DNA from: CAIUGU01 sp040080215
GTDB lineage: Bacteria > Pseudomonadota > Gammaproteobacteria > Steroidobacterales > Steroidobacteraceae
DNA: 64,000 bases
Reading direction: 5' to 3'
NCBI GenBank assembly: GCA_040080215.1
Contig: JBEBIT010000002.1
Span: 62,001 to 126,000, forward strand
Part shown: piece by piece, positions 51,218 to 59,636 of the stretch
Layout: every line of letters begins with the position of its first letter
Position numbering within the stretch: position 1 is the first letter of the stretch
Made by a program: the position numbers and the translations under genes
The notes under the pieces: model-generated
The model's database searches: none
What the model was told of the DNA's origin: nothing
The model's input: only the letters and a program-made list of their open reading frames with translations

Positions 51218-52855
51218 CTACGAACGCCACTTCTTCACATACCCGAGCAGTGCCTGCACGGCCGGATCGATATTCGTTGCCGCCTCCGGATTGGCCACGG
51301 CAGGAGCCAGCGAGTCAGCCAGCTTCTTGCCGAGCTCGACGCCCCACTGATCAAATGGATTGATGTCCCAGATGACGCTCTGGACGAACACCTTGTGTTC
51401 ATACAGCGCCACGAGCTTGCCCAAGGTCCGCGGACCCAGGCGCGGGAACATCAGGACACTGCTGGGATGGTTGCCGGGATGCACTTTGTGCGGGATCAGT
51501 CGCTCGATCTCGGCGGGCGCCAGTCCCTTCGCCTCGAGGTCGGCGCGGATCTGTGTTTCGTTCTGCCCGAGCGCAAAGGCCTGGGCCTGCGCGAAGCAGT
51601 TGGCCAGCGCGAGGTTCTGCTGCTCGGGATAGTTTCCGGAGGAATTGACCGGCACGATGAAATCCATCGCCACTTTCGCGGTCCCTTGATGCAGCAACTG
51701 GAAGAACGAGTGCTGTGCGTTGCTGCCTGGCTCACCCCAGAGTACGGCACCGGTCCGGTAGTCGACCGGCTGTCCCTCGAGCGTCACGCGTTTGCCGTTC
51801 GACTCCATGTCCAGCTGCTGCAGGTACGCGGGGAAACGATGCAGCCGACTATCATATGGCAATACTGCCAGCGAGTCGGTCCCGAGGAAATTCTGGTTCC
51901 AGATACCGATCAGCCCCATCAGCACCGGCAGGTTTCGCTCGAACGGCGCCGTACGGAAGTGTTCGTCCATCAGGTGCGCGCCTTCCAGCATGAGCTCGAA
52001 GGTATCCATGCCGAGTGCCAGAGCCACCGACAATCCCACCGCGGACCAGAGAGAGTAGCGGCCCCCGACCCAATCCCACATCGTGAAGCGGTTCTGGGGC
52101 GCGATGAGGAACGTATCCATCGCCTTCTGATTAGTCGACACGGCGGCAAAGTGCCTGGAGACGGCACCCTCGCCCAATCGGTCGACGAGCCATTGCCTGG
52201 CAAGCCGCGCATTCGACAGTGTCTCGATGGTTGTGAAGGTCTTCGAGACGATCACGAACAAGGTGCGCGACGCCTCGAGCCGCTCGAGCAGATCGGAAAG
52301 CTGCACGCCATCAATGTTCGAAACGCAGTGCACTTTCAGGTTGCGATTCCTGTAGCGGACCAGCGCCTCGTTGGCCATAACGACGCCGAGATCGGAACCG
52401 CCGATACCGATATTGACGATGTCGGTGAACGGCTTGCCACCGGAACCTGCAATCCGGCCAGCGTGAACCCCGTCCACGAAGTTCCGCATGCGTTCGAGGC
52501 CCGCACGAACATCAATCATGATGTCCCTGCCATTCAGCATGACGGCACGATCGCTGCGATTCCGCAGGGCGGTATGGAGCGCCGCGCGGTTTTCCGTCGG
52601 GTTCACCAGCTCGCCGCTGAACATTGCTTGGATACGAGACTTGAGACCCCGCGCTTCCGCAAGACCCACCAGTAGCGGCAATGTCTCCCGGGTCAGCCGC
52701 TGACGCGAGAAGTCATATAGCAGATCGAGTTCGCAGCGACTGAAGACAGAAAATCGATCGGCATCGCCGGACAGAAGCGAGGGCAACCCGGGCACGCGGG
52801 GAGCGTGCGCAACCAGTGCCGTCCAAGTGGAGAGATTTCTGAGTGCCTGAGTCAT
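51218..52855 (-). CDS. pgi: Glucose-6-phosphate isomerase
   Basis: 545 residues; interconverts glucose-6-phosphate and fructose-6-phosphate, linking central metabolism to GlcNAc, mannose and dTDP-glucose synthesis. DIVNIGIGGSDLGVVMANEA and FVIVSKTFTTIETLSNA are the phosphate-binding SIS motifs, GGRYSLWSAVGLSVALALG the PGI signature 1, and the catalytic lysine lies in INPFDQWGVELGKKLADSL near residue 515. The ATG at 52855 overlaps the wbpD stop as ATGA, so this housekeeping enzyme is embedded in the polysaccharide transcript. Xanthomonads and others place pgi similarly. Confidence 0.95.
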   Translation of the reverse strand: MTQALRNLSTWTALVAHAPRVPGLPSLLSGDADRFSVFSRCELDLLYDFSRQRLTRETLPLLVGLAEARGLKSRIQAMFSGELVNPTENRAALHTALRNRSDRAVMLNGRDIMIDVRAGLERMRNFVDGVHAGRIAGSGGKPFTDIVNIGIGGSDLGVVMANEALVRYRNRNLKVHCVSNIDGVQLSDLLERLEASRTLFVIVSKTFTTIETLSNARLARQWLVDRLGEGAVSRHFAAVSTNQKAMDTFLIAPQNRFTMWDWVGGRYSLWSAVGLSVALALGMDTFELMLEGAHLMDEHFRTAPFERNLPVLMGLIGIWNQNFLGTDSLAVLPYDSRLHRFPAYLQQLDMESNGKRVTLEGQPVDYRTGAVLWGEPGSNAQHSFFQLLHQGTAKVAMDFIVPVNSSGNYPEQQNLALANCFAQAQAFALGQNETQIRADLEAKGLAPAEIERLIPHKVHPGNHPSSVLMFPRLGPRTLGKLVALYEHKVFVQSVIWDINPFDQWGVELGKKLADSLAPAVANPEAATNIDPAVQALLGYVKKWRS

Positions 52856-53442
52856 CCTTCTGCAAGTATACGGCACGAACCATTCTCGACCACGTATCTG
52901 TCGCCTGTGTGCGGGCAGACCGCCTCACCCGCTCCCTTGACGGGCAGCGGCAGGCGCTCTCCATAACGGCTCATCCAGCCGATCTGACGACCTGGGACGC
53001 CCACCATCAGGGCAAACGAAGGAACACTGCGATTGATGAGGGAACCGGCACCCACAAAGGCATATTCGCCGATCTCGACGCCACAGACTATTGTGCAGTT
53101 GGCACCAAGGGTAACCCCACGGCGAACAACGGTTTCACGGTATTCTTCCTTGCGCGTCACTGCGGATCTCGGGTTGTAGACGTTGGTAAAGACCATGCTC
53201 GGCCCGCAGAACACGTCGTCTTCCAATGTCACGTTGTCGTAAACCGAAACGTTATTCTGGATCTTGACGTTGTTGCCGATACGCACCCGATTGCCGACAA
53301 AGACGTTCTGCCCAAGTGAACATCCCCTGCCAATCACTGCAGCGCCGCAGATGTGGACCCAATGCCAGATCCTGGAGCCCACCCCGATGGTGGCTCCAGC
53401 ATCGACAATCGCCGTTGGATGTATGGTCACCGAATCGCCCAC
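52852..53442 (-). CDS. wbpD: UDP-2-acetamido-3-amino-2,3-dideoxyglucuronate N-acetyltransferase (WbpD family)
   Basis: 196-residue left-handed beta-helix enzyme. HPTAIVDAGATIGVGSRIWH, GCSLGQNVFVGNRVRIGNN, VKIQNNVSVYDNVTLEDDVF, CGPSMVFTNVYNPRSAVTRK and FALMVGVPGRQIGWMSRYGE follow P. aeruginosa WbpD closely. It acetylates the 3-amino group to give UDP-GlcNAc(3NAc)A. It sits between the wbpB-type dehydrogenase and pgi. A short C-terminal extension with CPHTGDRY resembles a tail seen in some homologues. Confidence 0.93.
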   Translation of the reverse strand: MGDSVTIHPTAIVDAGATIGVGSRIWHWVHICGAAVIGRGCSLGQNVFVGNRVRIGNNVKIQNNVSVYDNVTLEDDVFCGPSMVFTNVYNPRSAVTRKEEYRETVVRRGVTLGANCTIVCGVEIGEYAFVGAGSLINRSVPSFALMVGVPGRQIGWMSRYGERLPLPVKGAGEAVCPHTGDRYVVENGSCRILAEG

Positions 53443-53444
53443 GC

Positions 53445-54509
53445 CTAGAACTCCAAGGGTAAGGCTACTCGCTTACCATCCCTGGCGGACAGGTAGCTCG
53501 CAATCAGTAGCTCCAGAGAACGCAACCCTTCACGTCCGTCGGTTTCGGGATCTGCTTCCCCCCGTAGTACCTTGATCACATTGTCGTAGTAGAGAGGATG
53601 ACCGAAGCCATATACGGAACTGGTTTCGTAGCTGGCCCCTTTGACCATTTCGTCATCCGGATCGGGTTCCGCGAACTCCCAGTGCTGGACCTCGTTGACC
53701 GCGACCCCACCCAAACGGACCGTACCCTTCTCACCGATGATGGTAATGGAACCCTCCAAGTTACGCGGATAGGTCAGCATCGTGACATTGACGGAACCCA
53801 GAGCGCCGGAACGCCAGCGTACTCCGATCGTGGCAGTGTCTTCGACCTGTATATTGCGAGCCAACGTCGCCACATAAGCCTGCACGCTTTCAACCGGCCC
53901 CACCAACCAGTCGACCAAATCTATGTAGTGGCTAGCCTGGTTCATGAGGGCACCGCCGTCGAACTCCCAAGTACCCCTCCATTTCGCACTGTCATAGTAC
54001 GACTGGGGGCGCGACCAGAATACGTTGATGGTTACCATGTAGAGTCGCCCAAAGCGTCCCTTCTCCATTGCGCGCTTCAGCAATTGCAGTGTTGCGTTGC
54101 GACGATTCTGCTTGACAACGAACAAGCGGACACCCGCCTCATCACACTCTCGCACCATGCGCATTCCGTCAGTCCATCGCGTGGCCATGGGCTTTTCTGT
54201 CATTACATGACGACCAGACTTGGCCGCCTCTATCGCCTGCTGAGGATGCAGGCCACTGGGCGTGCAAAGAACCACGATATCCACTTCTGCGTCCTTCAGG
54301 AGCTCAGTCAGGCTCGTATAGCCCTTAACGCCATACTTCGCCTCGGCTGCGGCCAGAGTGACCTCATCAATGTCACAGACAGCCGTCAACTGCAGCTGAT
54401 CCTTGTGAATTGCGACGGAGTTGAAGTGATTGCCGGAGATCCGACCACATCCAACAATGCCAACGCGGATCTTCCGCTCTTTGATTGCGGCCTTGCCTCG
54501 GAACATCAC
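53445..54509 (-). CDS. Gfo/Idh/MocA oxidoreductase, probable UDP-GlcNAc-uronate 3-dehydrogenase (WbpB/WlbA role)
   Basis: 354 residues. IRVGIVGCGRISGNHFNSVA is the Rossmann motif, VVLCTPSGLHPQQAIEAAKS and HVMTEKPMATRW carry the catalytic EKP, and GGALMNQASHYIDLVDWLVG holds the conserved QxxHxxD-like pattern. It lies two bases from wbpD and in a locus that also has the aminotransferase WbpE, so it most likely oxidises C3 of UDP-GlcNAcA before transamination. Its sequence is of the WlbA-like subgroup rather than a close match to P. aeruginosa WbpB. The start could also be the second ATG. Confidence 0.83.
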   Translation of the reverse strand: MMFRGKAAIKERKIRVGIVGCGRISGNHFNSVAIHKDQLQLTAVCDIDEVTLAAAEAKYGVKGYTSLTELLKDAEVDIVVLCTPSGLHPQQAIEAAKSGRHVMTEKPMATRWTDGMRMVRECDEAGVRLFVVKQNRRNATLQLLKRAMEKGRFGRLYMVTINVFWSRPQSYYDSAKWRGTWEFDGGALMNQASHYIDLVDWLVGPVESVQAYVATLARNIQVEDTATIGVRWRSGALGSVNVTMLTYPRNLEGSITIIGEKGTVRLGGVAVNEVQHWEFAEPDPDDEMVKGASYETSSVYGFGHPLYYDNVIKVLRGEADPETDGREGLRSLELLIASYLSARDGKRVALPLEF

Positions 54510-54539
54510 TGTCGGAGTCCTCCCCTGATTCTTGAGACT

Positions 54540-55574
54540 TCAAGCGCCGCCAAGCGCCAATGATCCACTCTCGTCGTAATTCTTGACGTACCAATCCACG
54601 AAGTTGCGCACGCCCACTTCGACCGAAGTTGCGGGCGTGTAGCCCACGTCCGCGACAAGGTCCGTGACATCGGCACAGGTGTCGGGAACGTCCCCAGGCT
54701 GCAATGGCAACAGATTCAAGTCCGCCTTCCGCCCCAGGCATTCTTCGATAATTCGAATATAGTGCATGAGCTCGACCGGGCTGTTGTTGCCGATATTGTA
54801 GAGGCGGTAAGGCGCTGCGCTTGTGCCCGGATCGGGATCATCCCCCGTCCAGCCAGCGTTGCGCGTGGCCGGCCGGTCCGACGACCGGACCACTCCCTGC
54901 ACGATATCGTCGATGTAGGTGAAATCACGGCGATGCTTGCCGTAGTTGAATACATCGATGGGCTTGCCGGCGAGAATATTCCGCGTGAAGAGGAACAACG
55001 CCATGTCAGGCCGGCCCCACGGACCGTACACGGTGAAGAACCGCAGCCCGGTAACCGGCAACCCGTAAAGGTGCGCGTAGGTGTGCGCCATCAACTCGTT
55101 GGCCTTTTTCGTTGCGGCATAGAACGACAGGGGATGATCGACGTTCTGGTGCACCGAGAAAGGCATGTTGGTATTCGCGCCGTACACGGAACTGGTCGAT
55201 GCGTAGACAAGATGCTCGATGCCGTTGTGGCGGCAACCCTCAAGGATGTTGGCAAAACCCACCACGTTGCTGTCAATGTAGGCGAGCGGGTTCTCGATCG
55301 AGTACCGGACGCCGGCCTGGGCGCCCAGATTGATGACCCGCTTGAACTTCTCGTGGGCAAACAATTTGGGAATGGCCTTGCGGTCGGCGAGATCCATCTT
55401 CACGAACCGGAACCCGGGGTACTTCCGGAGCAAGTCCAGGCGGGCTTCCTTCAGCCTGACGTCGTAATAGTCATTCAGGTTATCGAGTCCGACAACCTCA
55501 TCGCCCCGCTCCAGCAGAAGGCGGCTGCTATGGAAACCAATGAACCCTGCTGCACCCGTAACGAGATATTTCAC
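54540..55574 (-). CDS. UDP-glucuronate 4-epimerase-type NAD-dependent epimerase
   Basis: 344 residues of the extended SDR fold. YLVTGAAGFIGFHSSRLLLE at the start, VINLGAQAGVRYSIENPLAY, YASTSSVYGANTNMPFS, and FYAATKKANELMAHTYAHLY with the YxxxK pair near residue 147; FTVYGPWGRPDMALFLFTRN is characteristic of the UDP-GlcA 4-epimerase (LspL/Cap1J-like) group. It would make UDP-galacturonate from the product of ugd, or act on UDP-GlcNAcA made by the next gene. It shares a four-base overlap with the dehydrogenase upstream. Confidence 0.88.
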   Translation of the reverse strand: MKYLVTGAAGFIGFHSSRLLLERGDEVVGLDNLNDYYDVRLKEARLDLLRKYPGFRFVKMDLADRKAIPKLFAHEKFKRVINLGAQAGVRYSIENPLAYIDSNVVGFANILEGCRHNGIEHLVYASTSSVYGANTNMPFSVHQNVDHPLSFYAATKKANELMAHTYAHLYGLPVTGLRFFTVYGPWGRPDMALFLFTRNILAGKPIDVFNYGKHRRDFTYIDDIVQGVVRSSDRPATRNAGWTGDDPDPGTSAAPYRLYNIGNNSPVELMHYIRIIEECLGRKADLNLLPLQPGDVPDTCADVTDLVADVGYTPATSVEVGVRNFVDWYVKNYDESGSLALGGA

Positions 55575-56857
55575 AGTCGGCCGTCCACTTCGTTCGCCGC
55601 GAATAGATACTTGATGTCGTACAGGACATGCTCTCGCTTCGCCAGGCGGCGCACGGCAGGAAGCCCCATGTCCCGGAACTGCTGATGCCCCACGGCCATC
55701 ACGATGGCATCGTACTTGCCGGCCTGAGGACGCTTGACCGGTCGGATGCCGTACTCGTGCTCCGCCTCATCGGCATCCACCCACGGATCGTAGACATCGA
55801 CCTTCGCCCCGAATTTCGACAATTCCTCGATGACATCGACCACCTTCGAGTTGCGCAGGTCCGGGCAGTCTTCCTTGAAAGTCAGCCCCATGACGAGCAC
55901 GCGCGATCCCTTGACGTGAATGCGGCGCTCGATCATGAGCTGGGCCACCTGCTGAGCCACGTACAACGCCATGTTGTCGTTGAGCCGCCTGCCTGCAAGG
56001 ATCATTTCCGGGTGATAGCCGACCTCCTGGGCCTTGTGGGTCAGGTAGTACGGATCGACACCAATGCAATGACCCCCTACAAGCCCTGGACGGAAGGGCA
56101 GGAAATTCCATTTCGTTCCGGCCGCCTGCAGCACTTCCTCGGTATCGATGCCGAGGCGGTTGAAAATCAGCGCCAGCTCGTTGATCAGCGCGATATTGAC
56201 GTCACGCTGAGTGTTCTCGATGACCTTGGCCGCCTCCGCAACCTTGATGCTTGAGGCTTTGTGCGTCCCTGCCGTAATGATCGTCCTGTACAGATCATCG
56301 ACGAAATCCGCCACTTCCGGCGTTGAGCCCGACGTGATCTTCTTGATCGTCGGCAGCCGGTGCTGCTTGTCGCCCGGATTGATGCGCTCGGGACTGTAGC
56401 CCGCAAAAAAGTCACGATTGAACTTGAGGCCCGAGACCTTCTCGAGAACCGGAACCGCAATCTCCTCGGTGCATCCGGGATAGACCGTGGACTCGAAGAT
56501 CACGACATCACCCTTCTTCAGGACTTTGCCGATGACTTCACTCGCCCCGACGACCGGGCGCAAGTCGGGCCGGTTGTACTTGTCGATGGGTGTCGGGACG
56601 GTGGCGATGTAGACGCGGCACTCGCGGAGATCCTTGACCAACGTAGTGAAGGACAGGCCCATCGCGGACTTGAGCTCGGCGGACTCCACTTCGAGCGTCG
56701 CGTCACGACCCGCCTTGAGCTCGGCAACGCGCGATGCCTTGATGTCGAAGCCCACTGTCTTGAAGTGCTTGCCGAACTCCACCGCCAGGGGCAGCCCGAC
56801 ATAGCCGAGGCCGACGACGCCGATCTTGCAATTCTGCAGTGTGAATCTGGATGACAT
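55571..56857 (-). CDS. UDP-N-acetylhexosamine 6-dehydrogenase (WbpO/TviB family)
   Basis: 428 residues. CKIGVVGLGYVGLPLAVEFG at residues 10-29, ESTVYPGCTEEIAVPVLEKV, FFAGYSPERINPGDKQHRLP, KVIENTQRDVNIALINELAL and the catalytic-cysteine block GLVGGHCIGVDPYYLTHKA near residue 258; VMGLTFKEDCPDLRNSKVVD is also typical. The family oxidises UDP-GalNAc or UDP-GlcNAc to the uronate; P. aeruginosa WbpO and Salmonella TviB are the nearest types. With wbpB-type, wbpE and wbpD genes nearby it probably replaces WbpA and supplies UDP-GlcNAcA. ATG 56857 is chosen on similarity. Confidence 0.9.
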   Translation of the reverse strand: MSSRFTLQNCKIGVVGLGYVGLPLAVEFGKHFKTVGFDIKASRVAELKAGRDATLEVESAELKSAMGLSFTTLVKDLRECRVYIATVPTPIDKYNRPDLRPVVGASEVIGKVLKKGDVVIFESTVYPGCTEEIAVPVLEKVSGLKFNRDFFAGYSPERINPGDKQHRLPTIKKITSGSTPEVADFVDDLYRTIITAGTHKASSIKVAEAAKVIENTQRDVNIALINELALIFNRLGIDTEEVLQAAGTKWNFLPFRPGLVGGHCIGVDPYYLTHKAQEVGYHPEMILAGRRLNDNMALYVAQQVAQLMIERRIHVKGSRVLVMGLTFKEDCPDLRNSKVVDVIEELSKFGAKVDVYDPWVDADEAEHEYGIRPVKRPQAGKYDAIVMAVGHQQFRDMGLPAVRRLAKREHVLYDIKYLFAANEVDGRL

Positions 56858-57054
56858 TGGAAACGGTCGCTCGTGTTGCCTGGTCTGTGGCCTGTTCAGG
56901 TGAACCGCATCACAACGAAGTCCGCCCCGAAGGGCGCGGCCCCATTGTCCGACGGCGCGGTAGGATCGCACACCTACCGCGCGGATTTTGCGACGCGGGC
57001 CTCCGGCCAGCATCCCGGGAGCCGGAATTCCCGCCTCGAGCCGCTCCGGCAAGC

Positions 57055-57774
57055 TCAATTGCCGGTCGAGCGCGCGCGCCACAGCGTCTTGCCGCCACTC
57101 GCCTTGTCGATCGACAGCAGAGTAGCCTCATGAAGCGCCATCTCCGCTTCCGAGGCCAACGGCACGGGCAGCCTGCCCGCAGGTCTTCTTGCCCTCGAAA
57201 CGGTGGTCGTCACGGTAGCGGTTTCCGCAACCAGCTCACCGAGCGTCAGCGCGCCCTGTCCACCCGTCATTGCGAGATAGACATCCAGCAGGATCTGGGC
57301 ATCGAGCAACGCACCGTGCAGCTCGCGGTGTGAGTTGTCGACGCTGTAGCGCTTGCAGAGCGCATCCAGGCTGTTGCGCTGGCCGGGATGCATCTTCCTC
57401 GCGAGCAGCAGCGTATCCAGCACGGTGCAATGGTCCGTGATCAGGCCCGGCGGTGGCTGGAGGCGCTTGAGCTCGGCGTTGAGGAAGGCAACGTCGAACG
57501 CAGCGTTGTGGATCACGAGTTCGGCGCCCGCCACAAACTCGAGGAATTCGATGGCGATTTCCGCAAAGCGGGGCTGGCCGGCGAGGAACTCGTTCGTCAA
57601 CCCGTGCACGCGGATGGCACCCGGATCGACTTCCCGATCGGGCCGCAGGTAGCGATGGAAGGTGCGCCCGGTCCGGCGGCGATTCACGATCTCGAGGCAC
57701 CCGACCTCGATGACGCGATGGCCGCGTTCGGCTTCGAGGCCGGTGGTTTCCGTATCAAGGATGATCTGGCGCAT
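57055..57774 (-). CDS. dnaQ: DNA polymerase III subunit epsilon (3'-5' proofreading exonuclease)
   Basis: 239 residues, DEDDh exonuclease. RQIILDTETTGLEAERGHRV holds the first acidic pair, VIHNAAFDVAFLNAELKRL the third, and HRELHGALLDAQILLDVYLA the histidine and last aspartate near residues 155-160. The C-terminal part binds the alpha subunit. In other gammaproteobacteria dnaQ is next to rnhA; here wbpE separates them. The ATG at 57774 gives the usual N terminus; the frame is open to 57822. Confidence 0.95.
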   Translation of the reverse strand: MRQIILDTETTGLEAERGHRVIEVGCLEIVNRRRTGRTFHRYLRPDREVDPGAIRVHGLTNEFLAGQPRFAEIAIEFLEFVAGAELVIHNAAFDVAFLNAELKRLQPPPGLITDHCTVLDTLLLARKMHPGQRNSLDALCKRYSVDNSHRELHGALLDAQILLDVYLAMTGGQGALTLGELVAETATVTTTVSRARRPAGRLPVPLASEAEMALHEATLLSIDKASGGKTLWRARSTGN

Positions 57775-57860
57775 GCTTTCAGCGATTCGCGACTGGCAGT
57801 CGGCGACCAGGGACAAGGGCATCAGTCGACATCAAGGCCTCACTCAGGTCCGCTCCCGCC

Positions 57861-58988
57861 TCACAGGTCGTTCGTTGATTTCTTGAGCGCTGCAACGACC
57901 TGCACCTGCTGCTCTTCCGTCAGATAAGGATGCATGGGCAAGCTCATCACTCGGGCGGCGGCATCTTCAGAGTGAGGCAAGCTGCCGGCCGCCACCTTGA
58001 GGGAGGCAAACACCGGCTGCTGGTGCAGCGGCACGGGATAGTGCACGGCAGTGGGCACACCCTGCTCCTTCATGCGCTGCTCCACCCGTTCGCGGTGCGG
58101 TACTTCCACCGTGTATTGGGCATAGACGCTGGTATTGACCGGGTCGAGCCACGGGCCGGAGATCCGTCTCTGCGGGTCCTGGACATCGCCGAATGCTGCT
58201 GCGAGCAGCTCGCTGTATCTGGCGCCCAATCGTGCGCGGGCAGCCACCTCGTCGGCAAATACATCGAGCTTCGCCAGCAGCACGGCGGCCTGCAACGTAT
58301 CCAGGCGTCCATTCACCCCTAGCCGTGGATGGTGATAGCGACGGTCCTGCCCGTGGACGCGAATCTCGCGCATCAGCGTGGCGAGGCCCTCGTCATTCGT
58401 GAACAACGCGCCGCCATCGCCGTAGGCGCCGAGGGGCTTGGACGGAAAGAACGAAGTCGAGCCGATGGTGGACAGGTTGCAGGACTGCCGGCCTTTGTAC
58501 GTGGCGCCGAAACTCTGGGCGGCATCCTCGATGACCGGCAACCCATGGCGCGCGGCAACGGCATTGATCGCATCGAAATCCGCGCACTGACCATACAGCG
58601 ACACGGGCATGATGGCCTTGGTCCTGGGCGTGATGGCAGCCTCGATCAGCGCCGGATCGATGTTGTAAGTCCGCCGATCGATGTCCACGAACACAGGCGT
58701 TGCGCCCGCCAGCGCGATCATTTCGCCAGTGGCGATGAACGTGAAGGGCGACGTGATGACTTCATCGCCGGGACCGATATCGAGCGCCATCAACGCGATC
58801 AGCAGCGTATCTGTGCCGCTCGACGCGGAAATGCAATATTTGGCACCGGTATACGCCGCAAGCCGCCCCTCAAGTTCAGTGACTTCCGGCCCGAGCACGT
58901 ATTGTCCATGCTTCAGGACCGTCTGCATTCGGGCATTGACGGCGCTTTCGATGCGCGCGTACTGGGTCTTGAGATCGATGAAATCCAT
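57861..58988 (-). CDS. wbpE: UDP-2-acetamido-2-deoxy-3-ketoglucuronate aminotransferase (WbpE, DegT/DnrJ/EryC1 family)
   Basis: 375-residue PLP enzyme. FIDLKTQYARIESAVNARMQ, HGQYVLGPEVTELEGRLAAY, SLYGQCADFDAINAVAARHG, PVIEDAAQSFGATYKGRQSC, STSFFPSKPLGAYGDGGALF (lysine near residue 185) and GVNGRLDTLQAAVLLAKLD match P. aeruginosa WbpE closely. It transfers an amino group from glutamate to C3 of the keto sugar, giving the WbpD substrate. It is cut off from the other wbp genes by dnaQ and lies upstream of it, in the same direction, with rnhA next. Its leader region carries the heptad inverted repeat at 59.1 kb. Confidence 0.92.
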   Translation of the reverse strand: MDFIDLKTQYARIESAVNARMQTVLKHGQYVLGPEVTELEGRLAAYTGAKYCISASSGTDTLLIALMALDIGPGDEVITSPFTFIATGEMIALAGATPVFVDIDRRTYNIDPALIEAAITPRTKAIMPVSLYGQCADFDAINAVAARHGLPVIEDAAQSFGATYKGRQSCNLSTIGSTSFFPSKPLGAYGDGGALFTNDEGLATLMREIRVHGQDRRYHHPRLGVNGRLDTLQAAVLLAKLDVFADEVAARARLGARYSELLAAAFGDVQDPQRRISGPWLDPVNTSVYAQYTVEVPHRERVEQRMKEQGVPTAVHYPVPLHQQPVFASLKVAAGSLPHSEDAAARVMSLPMHPYLTEEQQVQVVAALKKSTNDL

Positions 58989-59113
58989 GGAAAAAGAGGA
59001 TAGCAGTTAGGGGGTTGCGGATAGTATTCGGTGCGGAATCATCAAGCGGTCCGGAAACGGGACGCAAGCTTAGCAAGATCAGTATCCATGCAGGTCGCAA
59101 AGTGCGGCCAGCA

Positions 59114-59201
59114 GCTAGCGATTGGGGACTAGCGACTAGCGACTAGCCTGAGTTAGAGCGGAACCTCCGGACCAATCGCCAATCGCTAGTCGCTAGTCGC
59201 C
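59114..59201. repeat. Inverted heptad repeats GCGACTA/TAGTCGC
   Basis: The left arm has three tandem GACTAGC units preceded by GCGATTGG; the right arm, GCCAATCGCTAGTCGCTAGT plus CGC, is its inverse with the GCGATTG variant twice. A 22-base centre separates the arms. The right arm covers the last codons and the stop of rnhA (GGC GAC TAG), so the end of that protein is encoded by the repeat. Confidence 0.75.
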
Positions 59202-59636
59202 TTTTAGAAGCGCATCGATCGCCTCGTTCGCAAGCCGGTCCGCGTGTTCATTGCCGGGCACGCCGGCGTGGCCTTTCACCCAATGCCACTCGATGGTGTG
59301 CCGGGAGAGTTCGGCATCGAGGGCCTGCCACAGGTCGATGTTCTTGACCGGCTTGCGGCTCGCGGTGCGCCAGTCGCGCGCTTTCCATTGTTCGAGCCAC
59401 TCGGTGACACCGGTGCGCACATATTGCGAATCGGTGTAGAGCCGCACCTGGCAGTGACGATTCAGCGCTTTGAGGGCGCGAATGGCGGCGGTCAGCTCCA
59501 TCCGGTTATTGGTCGTCTCCGGCTCGGCGCCGTTGATTTCCTTGACGTAATCACCTGCGGTGAGCACCGCACCCCAGCCGCCCGGGCCCGGATTGCCGCG
59601 GCACGCGCCGTCGGTATAGATCACAACCGGATTCAC
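59193..59636 (-). CDS. rnhA: Ribonuclease HI
   Basis: 147 residues; degrades RNA in RNA-DNA hybrids, including Okazaki primers and R-loops. VVIYTDGACRGNPGPGGWGA carries the first aspartate, NNRMELTAAIRALKALN the glutamate, LYTDSQYVRTGVTEWLEQWK the second aspartate, and GNEHADRLANEAI the last. It overlaps the methyltransferase upstream by four bases. The final residues (KGD) fall in the GCGACTA repeat. Confidence 0.96.
   Translation of the reverse strand: MNPVVIYTDGACRGNPGPGGWGAVLTAGDYVKEINGAEPETTNNRMELTAAIRALKALNRHCQVRLYTDSQYVRTGVTEWLEQWKARDWRTASRKPVKNIDLWQALDAELSRHTIEWHWVKGHAGVPGNEHADRLANEAIDALLKGD

Noticed and set aside
51395..52675. 426-codon open frame antisense to pgi
   Set aside because: pgi carries all family motifs on the minus strand; the antisense frame is a codon-bias shadow.
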